In this document: positions 24,101 to 35,835 of the stretch, piece by piece
How positions within the stretch are numbered: the first letter of the stretch is position 1
How the letters are laid out: the number at the start of each line of letters is the position of its first letter
Assembly (NCBI GenBank): GCA_963682055.1
Contig: OY821750.1
Coordinates: 3,102,501-3,166,500, forward strand
Direction: 5' to 3'
Origin: Primula veris
Taxonomy: Eukaryota; Streptophyta; Magnoliopsida; Ericales; Primulaceae
DNA: 64,000 bases
The notes under the pieces: model-generated
Seen by the model: only the letters and a program-made list of their open reading frames with translations
Databases searched by the model: none
Told to the model about the DNA's origin: nothing
Made by a program: the position numbers and the translations under genes

Positions 24101-24394
24101 GACAAGAATTACTGGAAGACAATTGCGGAGCTCATCCCTAACGAAGTACCCGCGTTGGAAAAGAAGAAGGAGAAGAGAGTGGAGGAGAAGGATCCCTCCA
24201 TTGCTGTGGTGCAAGGTCCAAAGCCAGGTAAGCCCACCGAGCTTTCAAGAATGAGGCATATACTACAAAAACTCAAGTACGAGGCACCTTCACACCTTAA
24301 TCTTTGTCCCACGAAGGATGCAAAAACAGGTGATAGTGATGATGTTTATGATCCTGCAAAGGCTGGCGCTGTAGAGTCTGTTGCAGTGGCTTGA
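21185..24394 (+). CDS. CLC: Clathrin light chain (short isoform)
   Basis: Regulatory subunit that binds clathrin heavy chain on coated vesicles. Three exons, 21185-21285, 23415-23568 and 24062-24394, GT-AG and in frame, give 195 aa. An in-frame TAA at 21167 supports the ATG. Family features in order: LPYLAEIGLDEGVAMREWRR just before exon 2 (plants usually have LPP..E..EEGFALREWRRQNA); a charged coiled coil that binds heavy chain (about residues 34-95, including ETNKVTNREKEK); HAEADKNYWKTIAELIP; and the conserved SIAVVQGPKPGKPTELSRMR block. The N-terminal domain before WRR is only about 33 residues, much shorter than in typical plant CLCs. The C-terminal tail is acidic. Intron 1 (2.1 kb) contains a MITE-like element. 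Confidence 0.92.
21823..22320. repeat. MITE-like element with GCCTAGGC-rich ends in CLC intron 1
   Basis: Left: 'tgtttcaaaagtccccgc' followed by cgcctaggcc. Right: 'gcctagcgccatttgaaacc', with repeated cgcctag/gcctaggc words just inside. The inverted ends (gtttcaaa...tttgaaac) and the GC-rich clusters in otherwise AT-rich DNA mark a distinct insertion. Confidence 0.55.
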
Positions 24395-24468
24395 TAATAA
24401 ATGGGTCAAATTATGACAAATTTATGTAGAAATTGTGTTCTTAAGAAACTGAATTCGTTGTTCGTAGA

Positions 24469-24474
24469 AATAAA
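24469..24474 (+). terminator. Polyadenylation signal of the CLC gene
   Basis: AATAAA 75 bp after the stop codon. Confidence 0.4.
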
Positions 24475-25587
24475 ATTGGATTTTTTTTGAGATTTGATTG
24501 TAGTTTCAGCTATCGAGATTTGATCATTGTTGCTTTCTGCATTTCGTTATATATTTTGGTGTTCAATGTGGGTAGTCGTTTGATACTTGTGTTAAATCTT
24601 TATTCTCAAATTCACACCTTTCTTTTTCCCTGCTCGCTTATACAGAAAGCTTCAAGCAATGCACGTGCTGAAAAATTAGCAGAGTGTAATAGATACGTAC
24701 TTAAAAACGATTTAGACTCAATTAAGCAGAGGTTACAGAGTACTCTATCCTTGGCCTCATTTTGGTCTATTCTGTTTGAAATTTACTATCCATCTTATGT
24801 GCCAGTGTCTGTATTGGTTCTGTGTTTTTTTGCCTCTCTTCTGGTACCATTTCTTCTTGGCAACCTTACTTTGTATATGTCAAGTGGGTGAGGACTGAGA
24901 AGGGATTGAGAAGTCAAGTTCTTTTACTCGCTTATTAATAACCTGGATATGGAATTGATAATATGAAAATGCAATAAAGGCACAAAGCAAACTATTTGCC
25001 CACGTTGTAGCAAGGAAGATCAATTGATTTCATACCTAACTTTGCACCTCCTATTGATAGTGCGGGCTTTGGCCCACTAGGCCATTTAAATGTAATTTTG
25101 ATTAGGGAAATGAATACACAAACTACTCCCCCATGAAAACTTGGAACCAAATTATTAGTCATGTTACAAGAACAGCAGAGGTGTGAACGCTAATTTCAAT
25201 TTTGCCTTTCACAAGAACAATTAGGTAGCTGCACAGCCTGCACTTATGTTGTTTATTCAGATTTCCATTAATTATTTTGCAGTTTTTGTTTGAAAGAAAG
25301 CTACCCCCTGAAAGGTGTGTCCATCTCTGATTTAAAACTGTCTAAACTCCAAACTATAATCAATCAATCACAAACTCCCTTAATTATCCAACCAGGTGAT
25401 TAACATAATCCGCCAACTAAACCAGAGGGTAAATAAACATAGTAACTGCGTGTTCAAATTATCTTATGAATTTCTAATACAATAGTTTGTCTAAAACTGC
25501 AATTTTACTGACATTCCTTTTTACAGAAAACACATAACTCGAGTATCCCACTGCATTCACCTCTTTGAAGATAATTACAAAAAACCA
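24475..25587. other. Intergenic with one unexplained open stretch
   Basis: Most of it is AT-rich spacer between two convergent genes. A stretch at about 24649-24891 follows a good splice acceptor (cttatacag|AAAGC) and stays open for about 80 codons, first charged (SNARAEKLAECNRYVLKND) and then hydrophobic. It resembles a stray exon but I recognise no family, and no upstream exon was found. Confidence 0.25.
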
Positions 25588-28500
25588 TCACCTTCCGCAT
25601 ATGCTGGCTGGTGACCTGACGCCCTTGTCACTGTTGATGTCATCTTCTATTTCATTTATATTTACACAAAAGCCATTGTTGTTGACACTCAATTCGGAAC
25701 TGGCATTGCTACTCGTTGCAAGAGGAGAGTCGGATATACTGATTGTCTTGCTATGAGTAGGGCCTGATCTCACGCTCGACATAGACGATGCTGGTATTTT
25801 TGTCACCAGTCGTCTCATATTTCCCTGAATACTCTTCCTCAAATCCTATCCAACATAAAGACACATAATTTCAGGGACGAATAAAAAACCATTTGAGATT
25901 ATGATGCCAATAGCAATTTCACGGAAACAATGCATAAACAAGCTCTAAATATGTATATAACTAAATAAAAAATAGTTGTTTGCAACAACATCGATGTGTC
26001 AACACTTAATCTGGCTAATGACAGCACGGGATTAACATTTAGCAGTTTTTGTTAGTCTCATGCAACAACACATCAGTCTTTCTTTGAATTTAGGCATTTT
26101 TTTATTGGGTAGAAAATCTAAAAGAAATAAAATTATAAGGAAATCTATACATAATGCTGAAGTTATATGATGTAACTGTATTGAAGAATCATTTAAACAA
26201 ATTAATGGAGTGTATAAAATCATATGATAGGCCAATGCAGCACAGAGCCTTGGACATACCAAATTTAAATGAATTAATGAAAAAGTGAACCGATCGTGTA
26301 GCATTAGCTGCATTACCATATCACTATTAGTAAGTGCTAGTATGGATAAGTGAAATACTAATCTTTAAGACCTTTATTGAGTTTTCCTGTAGGTTGCTAT
26401 GATGGGAAACAAAGTAATGTGCCACAACAAGGTGCAAGAAAAAGTTTAAAGATAGCAATTTGTGGTAAAAGGAGGAGAAAGGTCCATACCATGTGTCTTA
26501 CAGCCATATCCAAAGATTTCTTTGAAAAACTTCTCCCAAATCCCGAGCTATCAGGTGATGAGGATTTACCCGATAAGTTGCTGCGAGGAGATTGCTTATC
26601 GTCACGCTTAGGTGGAATTAATCTCCTCATGTTAATCACTCTCTCAACCATTTTTGTCCCAACCAAACCCGGATTAACACTCTCATTAGCTTTTGTGTGT
26701 ATGCGACTAACCGCAGGTACAGACCCTCCATAGCTATTCTTAACGCCGTTAGGTGGCCGTCCCCTAGAGGGTGAGCACGATTGCCTTCTGATTCTTTCAT
26801 TAGAAACTGGCTCAACAGAAGAGGAACGAACAGCGGGTACCTCTAATGATACAAATTTAACAGTTTCATTTTAATTTCCGGAAACATCACAAAGCTGGAT
26901 TGTTGTTACAGAGTTTTATTCATAACATTTTAATGACACAACTCACGCGACACAATTAGTAACAGTCTTTTCACAAGACAACAATTTAAATGGATAAACT
27001 CTTCACACGAAGAAGACACAAAAGATGATAAGGTACATCATTTACTAAACAAATAAATAATGAAAAGCAAACTGCGCATTACCTGGCCTTCCTCTAGTGG
27101 CCGGAAATGGCTTATTGGGCAAAGTTGTCTTTAAATTCGGAGGTGCAGATAGAGAGAAACCAGGCATCTCTGAGGGGTTCCAAGGTATGGGTTTCACTAT
27201 CAGAGAACTAGCACGAGGTGGCACTGATTTTGTAGATGATTTTGTACATGAATTAGTTGAAGTTGACAATGTAGTCGATCTGCGTGTAGGTGTTGTTGAC
27301 CTGGGCGGTGGGTTTGATGAAACTAAGGTGCTGCTTTTTGTGGGAGTCGAAGATCTTGAGGGAATAATGGGTTTAATAGAAGGTAATGCGGGCCTAGAAG
27401 TGGGTGTAGAAAACCTTGAAGGTGGTTTAGATACAGTTGGCATAGATTTCGAAGATGTTATTGTCGTGGGTTTCGATGACGTGGATTTAGATACATATGT
27501 GGATATGGGTTTGGATGTGGAGGCTAATGTGGGCCTAGAAGTTGGTGTGGAAGACCTTGAAGCCGGTTTAGATACATTTGGTGTGGATTTCAATGGCGTC
27601 GGTTTTGATGACATGGATTTAGATGCATATGTAGATACGGGTTTGGATGTGGAGGTTAGTGTGAGCCGACTAGTTGGTGTAGATGGTCTTGATCCTGGAC
27701 CACTTGATGATGAAGACCTTCGAAGTCCTGTAGTTGAAGTGTTTAATCCCGGTGATGAAGTTGTTTGTCTAGATGTAAAGAGGATCCTTGTAGAAAGCTC
27801 TGGCTGTAATTTTGCAACCGTACAACTTTAAATAAGGGAAAATTCTATTAAATGATCAAGAGTTTGGACAAGCTATACAGTACGTACATAAACTTTATGA
27901 ACCGTATGCCAATTAAAATATAGTTTATTCAATTGTGAAATCAGTTGATGAACAGGATTCCAACCCCAAAAATCAGTTCACTGAACCGTATGACTGTCAA
28001 AAGTAGCAGCGAGTAAGAAGCGGGCTTTTATTATTGGTGAGTAAATGTGAATTAAATCCTAAAAATACATCACTATCAATAATGTTTTAATTAAACAAAC
28101 TTCATGTGGATTCAGTCTCGGTGAAATGGATGGGCATTAACTTTCAACTGATAGCAAGCTATGATCATGAAAAATAAAAATTGGTAATCCCAAAATCACA
28201 AGTTTGGTTGGAGAGAAATAACAAACAGTTCTTAGGACACTTGCTTCAGAGACCTTAAAAGATGTAATCGCAGGCTAATTTCAGTAGTTGTATGGAAGTA
28301 AAAGTCCAAAGATGTATTTCTTACTCTAGTTTGTGAAGTAGGACAAGTATTAAGAGTTTTGGATGGACTCGTAACAGTTCTTTGTGATTTCATCTCCAGT
28401 GAAGGAAAAAGAGGAGTACCAGGAGGAGTGATAAGCCTGAAACAAAATATAAATTAAAGTAATAATAAGAAAAACCATGACCACCATAATGACACTTACC

Positions 28501-30391
28501 ATACCATTCGTAACCTTACATAAAGATACAACAGAAAATTCGCTCACTGATAGTCGGAACATCTTTGTCCATTAAATAAACAAACAAAATGTGCAACATC
28601 AGATATAAAGCGACAACTAACGGAACTGATGCAGAGAAGATTGTTTACATGTATACAAAAAGTGCGTAGTTCTAACTCAATAAAGATATCAATAGCCAGC
28701 TTTAGCAAACAAAACAACATTTAAAGAGACGTGTTTTTCTCTCACATTCTTCCACCTAAAAAAACTTACAGGCTAACGTGAACATTATGTGGATCAATCC
28801 TGCATTTTAGTGATTTATAATTATGAAAAAGACATTAGATGCAGGATATTCATGTAAGTGTGTATATCCCCAGGTAAGGTTTGTTGACCGGAAAAGCATT
28901 ACCCATAAGCAAATAATAACAGAAGCAACATTATTGACAGAAAGTACTCACACTACAGAGAGAGAACAGCATCATATCATAAAATTTTGAAACATGGCAA
29001 ACATATTACCAATCATAATCATTCTTGTCATTTTCGGAATTAAGAAAGTCATCGGCTCCAGTCCTCCGGGTTGGTGTAGATGAGGAAATATTGTATAAGG
29101 CAGCATTTACTGGTCTTGAGCCTGCGAAAGAAATGATACTCAGTATTAAACAAACAATCAAATGATAAACCCTTAGCTTTCACTGACAAGCAAAACAGAA
29201 CCAGGGTTTCATTTTTCGACTTTAGTGCGTGGCAAAACATACTCATACATCGCAGAACTAATTGAACTCGCATTAGGCAAGCTTTTCTAGCTACAACCTA
29301 CAGGAGTGATCAACATACTTTCTCCCCACTACAAAGTCAACTAAATCATTTCATATTCATATATGAAGAACAAGTTCAATGGTCCATTTAAACATAAAAA
29401 AATTGTTTTGACCCATGACTTCTTCCTCTAACTAGGAAATGTGAGACTCAAACGGCGTATTGTAAATTTACACTTACTTTAAAGAAAGGGAATGGATTCA
29501 ATTTTGAAAATGTTTTAATTCGTATGGAGTTTCCATCTTTCTAAAGATTGTTTCGTTCTAGATAATCTATTTCAGCCTAAAATTGGTGAGGCTGACACAT
29601 AATCATTATTATTTGTCCAGAAGAACAATCGTTGCTTATATACACATTAAGTTCTGGTTCTTTCTGGCAAAAAAAGTGAGCTCGGATTCAGGGGAGGAAC
29701 TAGGAGTAGACTAAAAAGGACTACAACACTCATATTGAGAGGAAACCCCGAACTTTGCCCATGTATTTTACTAAAAAGTTAGACAATTATAGAATTTCAA
29801 CACCACGTATAATTAAGCCCCACCCATATCAAAATCCCCGTTCCGCCACTGCTCAAATTCAACAACATAACAAGTAACAACCCTCATAATTCCAACAAAC
29901 AAGAAATAAGAAACAGAATGAAAATAGATGAAACCCATTTTCTAACAGAAATGTTCACTACCAAACTCGTGAAAAGTTGACAATTATAGCATTTCACACC
30001 ACGTATAATTCCAACAAAATATACGCATGTAAGTTAGCCCCACCCATATCAAAGTTCTGGTTCCACCACTGGTCAAATTCGACAACATAACAACCCTTCC
30101 ACAAAACTAGAAAGTAAAAACAGCAAAAAATAGCCGAAACCATTTTCTAACTTAAATATTCACTACCAAACTAAATTGTTAACACATACGAAATCAGAAA
30201 ACCTCAAAACAGTAGTTACCTAACGGACCCTCGAAGTCCTCCGAGGTGTGAATAAGAATACTGTTACGCTCTTTTTCGCGTTTTCTCATTTCCAAGAACA
30301 ATGCCAGCTCCTCCTCCTTCTCTCTCCTTGTCGAATTCCCCCTCTTCGACCTCATTTCGGCCTCCGTAGATGCCCTAAAACTTCTATTCAT
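25588..30391 (-). CDS. Ser/Thr/Pro-rich basic protein, plant BPP/'mucin-like' family
   Basis: Member of a plant-only family often mis-named 'endochitinase A-like' or 'mucin-like'. Related Arabidopsis proteins (basic proline-rich, BPP) have been described as microtubule-associated; that assignment is from memory and the role here is inferred. Six exons in transcription order, 30391-30220, 29121-29010, 28436-28325, 27803-27083, 26842-26490 and 25845-25588, all GT-AG and in frame, give 575 aa. Family landmarks: N-terminal MNRSFRAS; EEELALFLEMRKREKERN (helical, about residues 25-42); DDFLNSENDKNDYDWL; TPPGTPLFPSLE; a long SRPSTPTSR-type repeat region (exon 4); KPIPWNPSEMPGFSLSAPPN; and a C-terminal domain with SLDMAVRHM and DLRKSIQGNMRRL. 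The sequence is intrinsically disordered and strongly basic in the middle. Confidence 0.88.
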
Positions 30392-30450
30392 CTTCTCACT
30401 TTACGAAGAAAATTCCCAAAACTTTAAAATATCGACTTTTCTGATAAAAT

Positions 30451-31100
30451 GTCACCGTAACAGCCTCTTATGCTCTAAACTATAATTCATCTTCAGAATT
30501 TACCGAATTACTCGGAAAAAAACCACCTCAGAATCCAAATAATTTCGACGTATATTGATAATTTAGACTGTAATTTCTCATAATTGTCACCATAACAGCC
30601 TTTTATTCGCTACACTTCAATTCATCTTCAGAATTTACTGAATTACTCGAAAACTCACCTCAGAATCCTAATAATTTCGGCGTATTTTGATAATTAAGAC
30701 CCTAATTTCTAACAATTGTCATTAAAACATCCTTTTATGCTCTCAACTTCTGATTTTATCGAATTAATCGAAAAAACCACCTTAGAATCCGAATAATTTC
30801 AACGTATTTTGATAAATAAGTCCCTAATTTCTAAAAATTGTCACCATAATAACCTTTTATGCTATAAAGTATAAACTTCAATTCATCTCAAAAAACCCAC
30901 CTCAAAACCTTCAAATCTCGATTTATTTAGATAAATAAAACCTTAACTTGTGATAAATATCACTGTAACAGGCTTATAAGATCTAAAATCTTGTGTATCT
31001 CAAAAAATTACCTGAAATGCCCACCTTAAAATGTCAAATTATTATGGTAATTTATTTAATACCCCAGTTTTCTGATAATTTTCATGGTAACAAAGCTGTT
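30451..31100. repeat. Degenerate minisatellite, about 120-135 bp units
   Basis: The word 'attgtcaccataacagcctttta' recurs in diverged form at 30451, 30586, 30718, 30840, 30959 and 31081. Associated words (cacctcagaatcc, ataatttcgacgtat, ttgataa) recur between them. Six units begin 60 bp upstream of the start codon of the minus-strand gene, so the array occupies its promoter or leader. Confidence 0.75.
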
Positions 31101-32410
31101 ATTCTCCCTTGAGGTTCATTTTGTAGCTTAAGAAAACAAATGGGAATAAAATGTACATATAAATATAAAATATGTATTATAAATATATATATATATATAT
31201 ATGTACGTATATAAATAGAGACTAGAGAGAGAGAGAGAGGAGGGGGAGGGTGATTATATTTATTTATTTTAAGAGGCAAATTTCTAATTTTGGTACACGT
31301 TTATTATTTATATTGAAAATTTTATTATAATTTATAACGGATGTTGAGATATAAAAAACAGGTATTGTTTGGTACTTGGTGAGGATTGTATTAAAATTAC
31401 TGATGATTTGTTTGGTAACGTTAATTGCATAAAGTTTTCATGTATGGACTAGAGTCACAGACTACAAATAATGTATTTTTTTTTTAATATTTGCAATAAT
31501 TTGGCTTTCATTTTAAATTTATCTTACAATATGGATTAATAGTTTCGGAACTACTAATAAGGATGCCTAGGACGACAACAAACTCGCAATAAAAATGAAA
31601 GAAAATGTTAGAATCAAATAACAACCACTAAAAAAATAAATGTTTTCTTGGAAAAGTTTATGATTTGGTTTATGTTTCACAACTTCAACATCACATACGA
31701 TCCAACTCACTTCACCATCCAATCGCCAGTCTCGCTCGTCTTAAGTGATGCTTCCGACTGTTCTTTCTCGTCCTTATTTTGACCTCTTTTGTGTTTCTCA
31801 TACTTCAGTAATTATGGCAATGTATCTATGACGGTGATCGATTAAATATTTCGTGAGAATAGAAAAGTAAGACGGGTTGGCAAGTGATTAGAGAATGTAG
31901 ATATTTTTTTAAAAAAATTCCATCGGGTTTTCTAATCGTCAAAAAGGGGGGCCATCAAAGACGGGGTGTTTGAAAAATACTGCATGGATAGTCCATAATG
32001 ACAAAAGAGTGACACGGTCACACTAAAAAATAACTCTTAAATACGGTAAATCAATTTAAGATGCTAACAAGTGTAAGTTGTTTATTGTCAATGATAAACT
32101 ATAATTAGAATAACTCTTAAATACATGTATCCTCGTTATTACCCCCACCAAACAAATAACAAATCTTCGACACACTAAAAATCATAGCAATATTTCCAAT
32201 CAAATCATGTAGTAGTATTCTGAAGCTATTGATAACCTTTGAATATAAGTCGTCTCTTTATCTAATTTTATTTATTTTGAGACTTTAAGAGTAGAGTGGC
32301 TATAAAGTCCTACGATATACTTAAATTCTATAATAGCTCACAAGAATTACCAGAAGCAGATGACCACTCTTATTAAAGAAATCAATGTTGTATCATAGGT
32401 TTAAAGCATA
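31101..32410. other. Intergenic, AT-rich
   Basis: Contains a TA run (about 31183-31203) beside a short GA run (about 31221-31238). No coding region or recognisable element. The end (gcata, 32406-32410) is the target duplication of the following retrotransposon. Confidence 0.45.
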
Positions 32411-32979
32411 TGATAAAACATAAAAATTAGACCCGAATATTCTATTCGGGTAATAATCAACTCACTTTATAAATGGGTATCCAACGCTTAAATGGGTCGT
32501 CTCATACTTTTTATAGGAAATAAGGTGTTACTATCAAAAGCCCAAGCCCAATCAAATGGGGACCCATGTCTGAAAAACCCTGGGATGAAGACATTTGTCA
32601 AAATCCTAGAAGGCATAGTTGCCTATAAATAGCCAACTACCCCTCCTAGAAAAGGACCAGAAAATCTATCCAAAAAATATAGAGAGAAGTTGAGAAAAGA
32701 GATAAACTAATCAACGCACACCACTTCAAGAAATAAACCGAGAAAAGACAAAGCCGAGCACCGAATAAAAGGGGAGAAAGATCAAGACGAGAGATTAAAT
32801 AGTCATATCGAGCACAATTGTAAAACCGAAATACTAATCCGAGCAAGTGTAATAGTCCGAATAAGGATAATAATCCGAGCAATAATAAAGATCAGGAAGT
32901 GTCCATTATTCACAGTTGATTTACTATTATATCATTGTTGAAAAGCCTAACGCGACCGACCAAAGTTATGGCTTTATCA
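32411..32979 (+). repeat. 5' LTR of element 1
   Basis: 569 bp, TGATAAAACATAAAAATTAG...GGCTTTATCA. Contains TATAAATA at 32624-32631, the expected promoter. Several 'aatccgagca' words occur near the 3' end. Confidence 0.93.
32624..32631 (+). promoter_or_regulatory. TATA box of 5' LTR
   Basis: TATAAATA, conserved in the 3' LTR (49225-49232) and in the LTR of element 2 (59740-59747). Confidence 0.7.
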
Positions 32980-32981
32980 AA

Positions 32982-33000
32982 TGGCGCCGTCTCCGGGAAT
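32982..33000 (+). promoter_or_regulatory. Primer-binding site, element 1
   Basis: TGGCGCCGTCTCCGGG lies two bases after the LTR, in the position and with the TGGCGCCG start typical of Tat/Athila elements. I do not assign the tRNA. Confidence 0.7.
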
Positions 33001-33058
33001 CATCTAGTTACCAACTAGTTTAGAATTCGAATACCAATACTCTGCCAGACGAGCGACA

Positions 33059-35823
33059 ATGGTGACCAATGTAGAGGAAACCCATCCCGAGATAGTAAAA
33101 ACCAATAACCAAAACGCGCAAATTAGCCAACAAGACCTCGACGATCTACTCGCCATCCGTGACAGATATGAAGCTATCCAATCCGGAAACCAACCAACAA
33201 CCTCCTACGTCAACCAAGAACAACCGATCGAACCGCCCCAAAATTTCATTGAAGGAATTGTCGACGAACACCCTTCTCCTCGGATGACGAACAAGAAATG
33301 CCCGTATTAAGGCGTGTACGAAGACGCTTACCCGGGTCCCAGGCAGGGCCGAGCTCAAGAGTCCCTTTGCCTACAGCCTCGGTCAACTCCGGTGCTCGTT
33401 TACAAACAAACGAAGCTCATCAATTTGGCCTGCCCGAGGATCATGTACTCGGACAGTTGCCCCGACTACCAACTAGTCCACCGAGGATGATTACACCACC
33501 CACGGTGGAAGTACAACATGTTGTTCCGTTAGCCGATGAAAGGAACTACGCCCAGCTACAAGCTCAGCTGGCGGCATGCATGACGGCCATGACAGCGGCC
33601 GGCATCGTATTGCCAGTTATTCAACCCGACAAAGACCCACGCCACGAAGTGGAAGACTCTGCCTACAGGGCCGCCCTGGAGGCAGCGGGTAGGCGACCCG
33701 ATACAAGAGTGCCCCACCAAGGGGGCAATGTCCCAATAACTATCGTCCATCCGAACACTCATATGGAACGTGTCCACACAAACACGAAGGACGGTAGATA
33801 TCCCGAATACAGGATCGGGGAAGGATATGGCCCACCACCACATCAGGGAGGATACCCTCCCCCCTACCAAGTCACGGATGACGCGTTCCAACAGGCTTGG
33901 AACGTATGCCAAGAAACCCCATGTACCGAACAGATCACGCGGTACCGCAATCCTATGGGATTCGTCATCCCCGAATTCAGGCTCTATGATGGGAAGAGTT
34001 GCCCTATCGACCATCTGAGGCACTACAAGACGAAGATGGAACTGTGGAGTGATGACCATGCACTAATGTGCAAATTTTTCAAAAACAGCTTGGGTCAAGA
34101 TGCTTTGTCATGGTATCACAACTTACCACGGGGCTCCATTAGAGACTGGGCAGAACTGCTAAGAGCGTACTCCACCCGATACGCTGCTCATCGGAAAAAG
34201 AAGGTTAGTATCGAAACCCTTCTGAAAATGACGATGATGCCAAATGAACGGCTCAACGATTACTGCATACGTTTTATCGACGTAGCAAACCAGATTCCAT
34301 GATATGCCAATAATATAGCCATCCAGAACTTTATCAACTCCATCCCTAATGGCTATTGGGCGAGAAGGAAGTTCATAGGCAAAAACTTCCCGACTACTGA
34401 TTTCCTGCTAGCCTATTGTACCCACCTCACCGATAAAAACGACGAACTGCGTTTCCTCAACCGAACTCTACCCAGAAGAGAGTCGGTCCGCGAGGCATAG
34501 GTGGGTCGCAAAAGAATTAGGAGTAACCAGGGAGAAGCATTCCAACCAACCAGCAAGGGCAAAGGTCCCGAGGTCCACAGCAGGGTAGAGCGACCACGAG
34601 CACCAGAGCCCAAACCGCTCCAGATCGCATACCCAACACCGATCAACGAGCATAAACCGCTCCAGCTCACCTACCCGATGCCACCCAAGCCGTTTCAACA
34701 AGGTCGGCCCCAAGAAAGGGAACACCGAAATACTTTCGGATCGGTCGAGCTGCGATACACTTTCAACCTATCTGCTGAAGATATCCTCAAGGATATATGC
34801 AGGGAAAGTTGGTATTCCCGACCGCAACCGATCAACACTCCCCCCAGTCAGAGAGATTCCAAGCTCTTCTGCGCATATCATGAGGATCACGGCCATCTCA
34901 CTGAGCATTGCCGTAACCTGCGATGGAGAATGAACCAGTGGGGCGATGCAGGATACCTAGCCAAGTTCATCAAAGGAGCTGGGAATAAAGGCAAACAATT
35001 GGCCATCGAGGGATCCGACAACCGGCAAGGCAAAACGATCAACGTCGTTCATATGACAAGACCCAAGGGCCCAGGCGGAGAACGATCGCGACAACGGCAG
35101 CTGGCCCACTTTGGCCAAGTAGCCAAGGCATCACAGGCGTCGACCTCTAAACGACAATGCACACAACGACGACATCCGCCCATTTCTTTCTCGGATCGTG
35201 ACGAAGAAGGGGTGATTTACCCCCATGGAGACGCCATTAACCTCCGAGTTCAAATTGGCCTAGACACGGTCAGCAGGGTACTTGTCGACCAAGGAGCCTC
35301 TTGTGATATCATCTATAGGGAGCTCTTCGACAAAATGGAACTTAAGCTGCAAGATCTACAGCCTACTGACGTCACACTGATCGGATTCATCTCCGAAACG
35401 ACTAAACCGTTGGGGAAGATCGTCCTCAGTGTCACAACCGGGTCCGTGTCGGTTCCCGTGGAGTTCTTAGTGGTCAACGACCACTCCGGTCACAATGCAA
35501 TATTGGGCCGACCTTGGTTACATGCCATGAAGGCCATACCCTCGACCTATCACCAAAAGGTCAAATACCTAAATGACAGGGGAGAGATCGAGACAGCCAG
35601 AGGATGTCAAGAGGATTCAAGACGCTGCGAGGACATCACCGCGACTCTCCAAAAACAACGAAGCATGGTGGAACAACCCACCAGCACCAAGAAGCTGATC
35701 AACCAAATATCCAAAGCCGAAAGGGTTGTCGAAGAACAAGTAGGAGAGACACTCAGGAAGGTGTATATACCAGATATGGACGAGGAGCATTACTTCCTCC
35801 TCGGCGACAACCTTCCAAAATAG
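33059..35823 (+). pseudogene. gag-protease of element 1, broken by one frameshift and three stops
   Basis: Encodes the capsid and aspartic protease part of the polyprotein. Reading starts at ATG 33059. A 1-base deletion relative to element 2 (about 33265-33275) shifts frame, and reading continues from about 33298. Further stops in that frame are TGA 34300, TAG 34498 and TAG 35821; element 2 has CAG at all three. Visible features: gag core (IPEFRLYDG, FFKNSLGQDALSWYHNLP, YSTRYAAHRKKKVSIETLL); a variant zinc knuckle CAYHEDHGHLTEHC (C-x2-H-x4-H-x4-C); a protease-like site VLVDQGASCDI with the flap-side motif AILGRPWLHAMKA. Frame from 33298 matches pol, so the ancestor probably made one polyprotein. 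Confidence 0.88.
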
Positions 35824-35835
35824 GAATCCGAGGAG

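Noticed and set aside
27097..27831. 244-codon open frame on the plus strand
   Set aside because: It is the complement of the Ser/Thr/Pro repeat exon of the minus-strand gene; the Gly/Val/Asp-rich product follows from the repeated codons, and the minus strand has the conserved family motifs and splice sites.
32646..32882. 78-codon open frame on the minus strand of the LTR (also at 49247-49483)
   Set aside because: It repeats in both LTRs, overlaps promoter and leader sequence and shows no protein family; it is a by-product of LTR composition.
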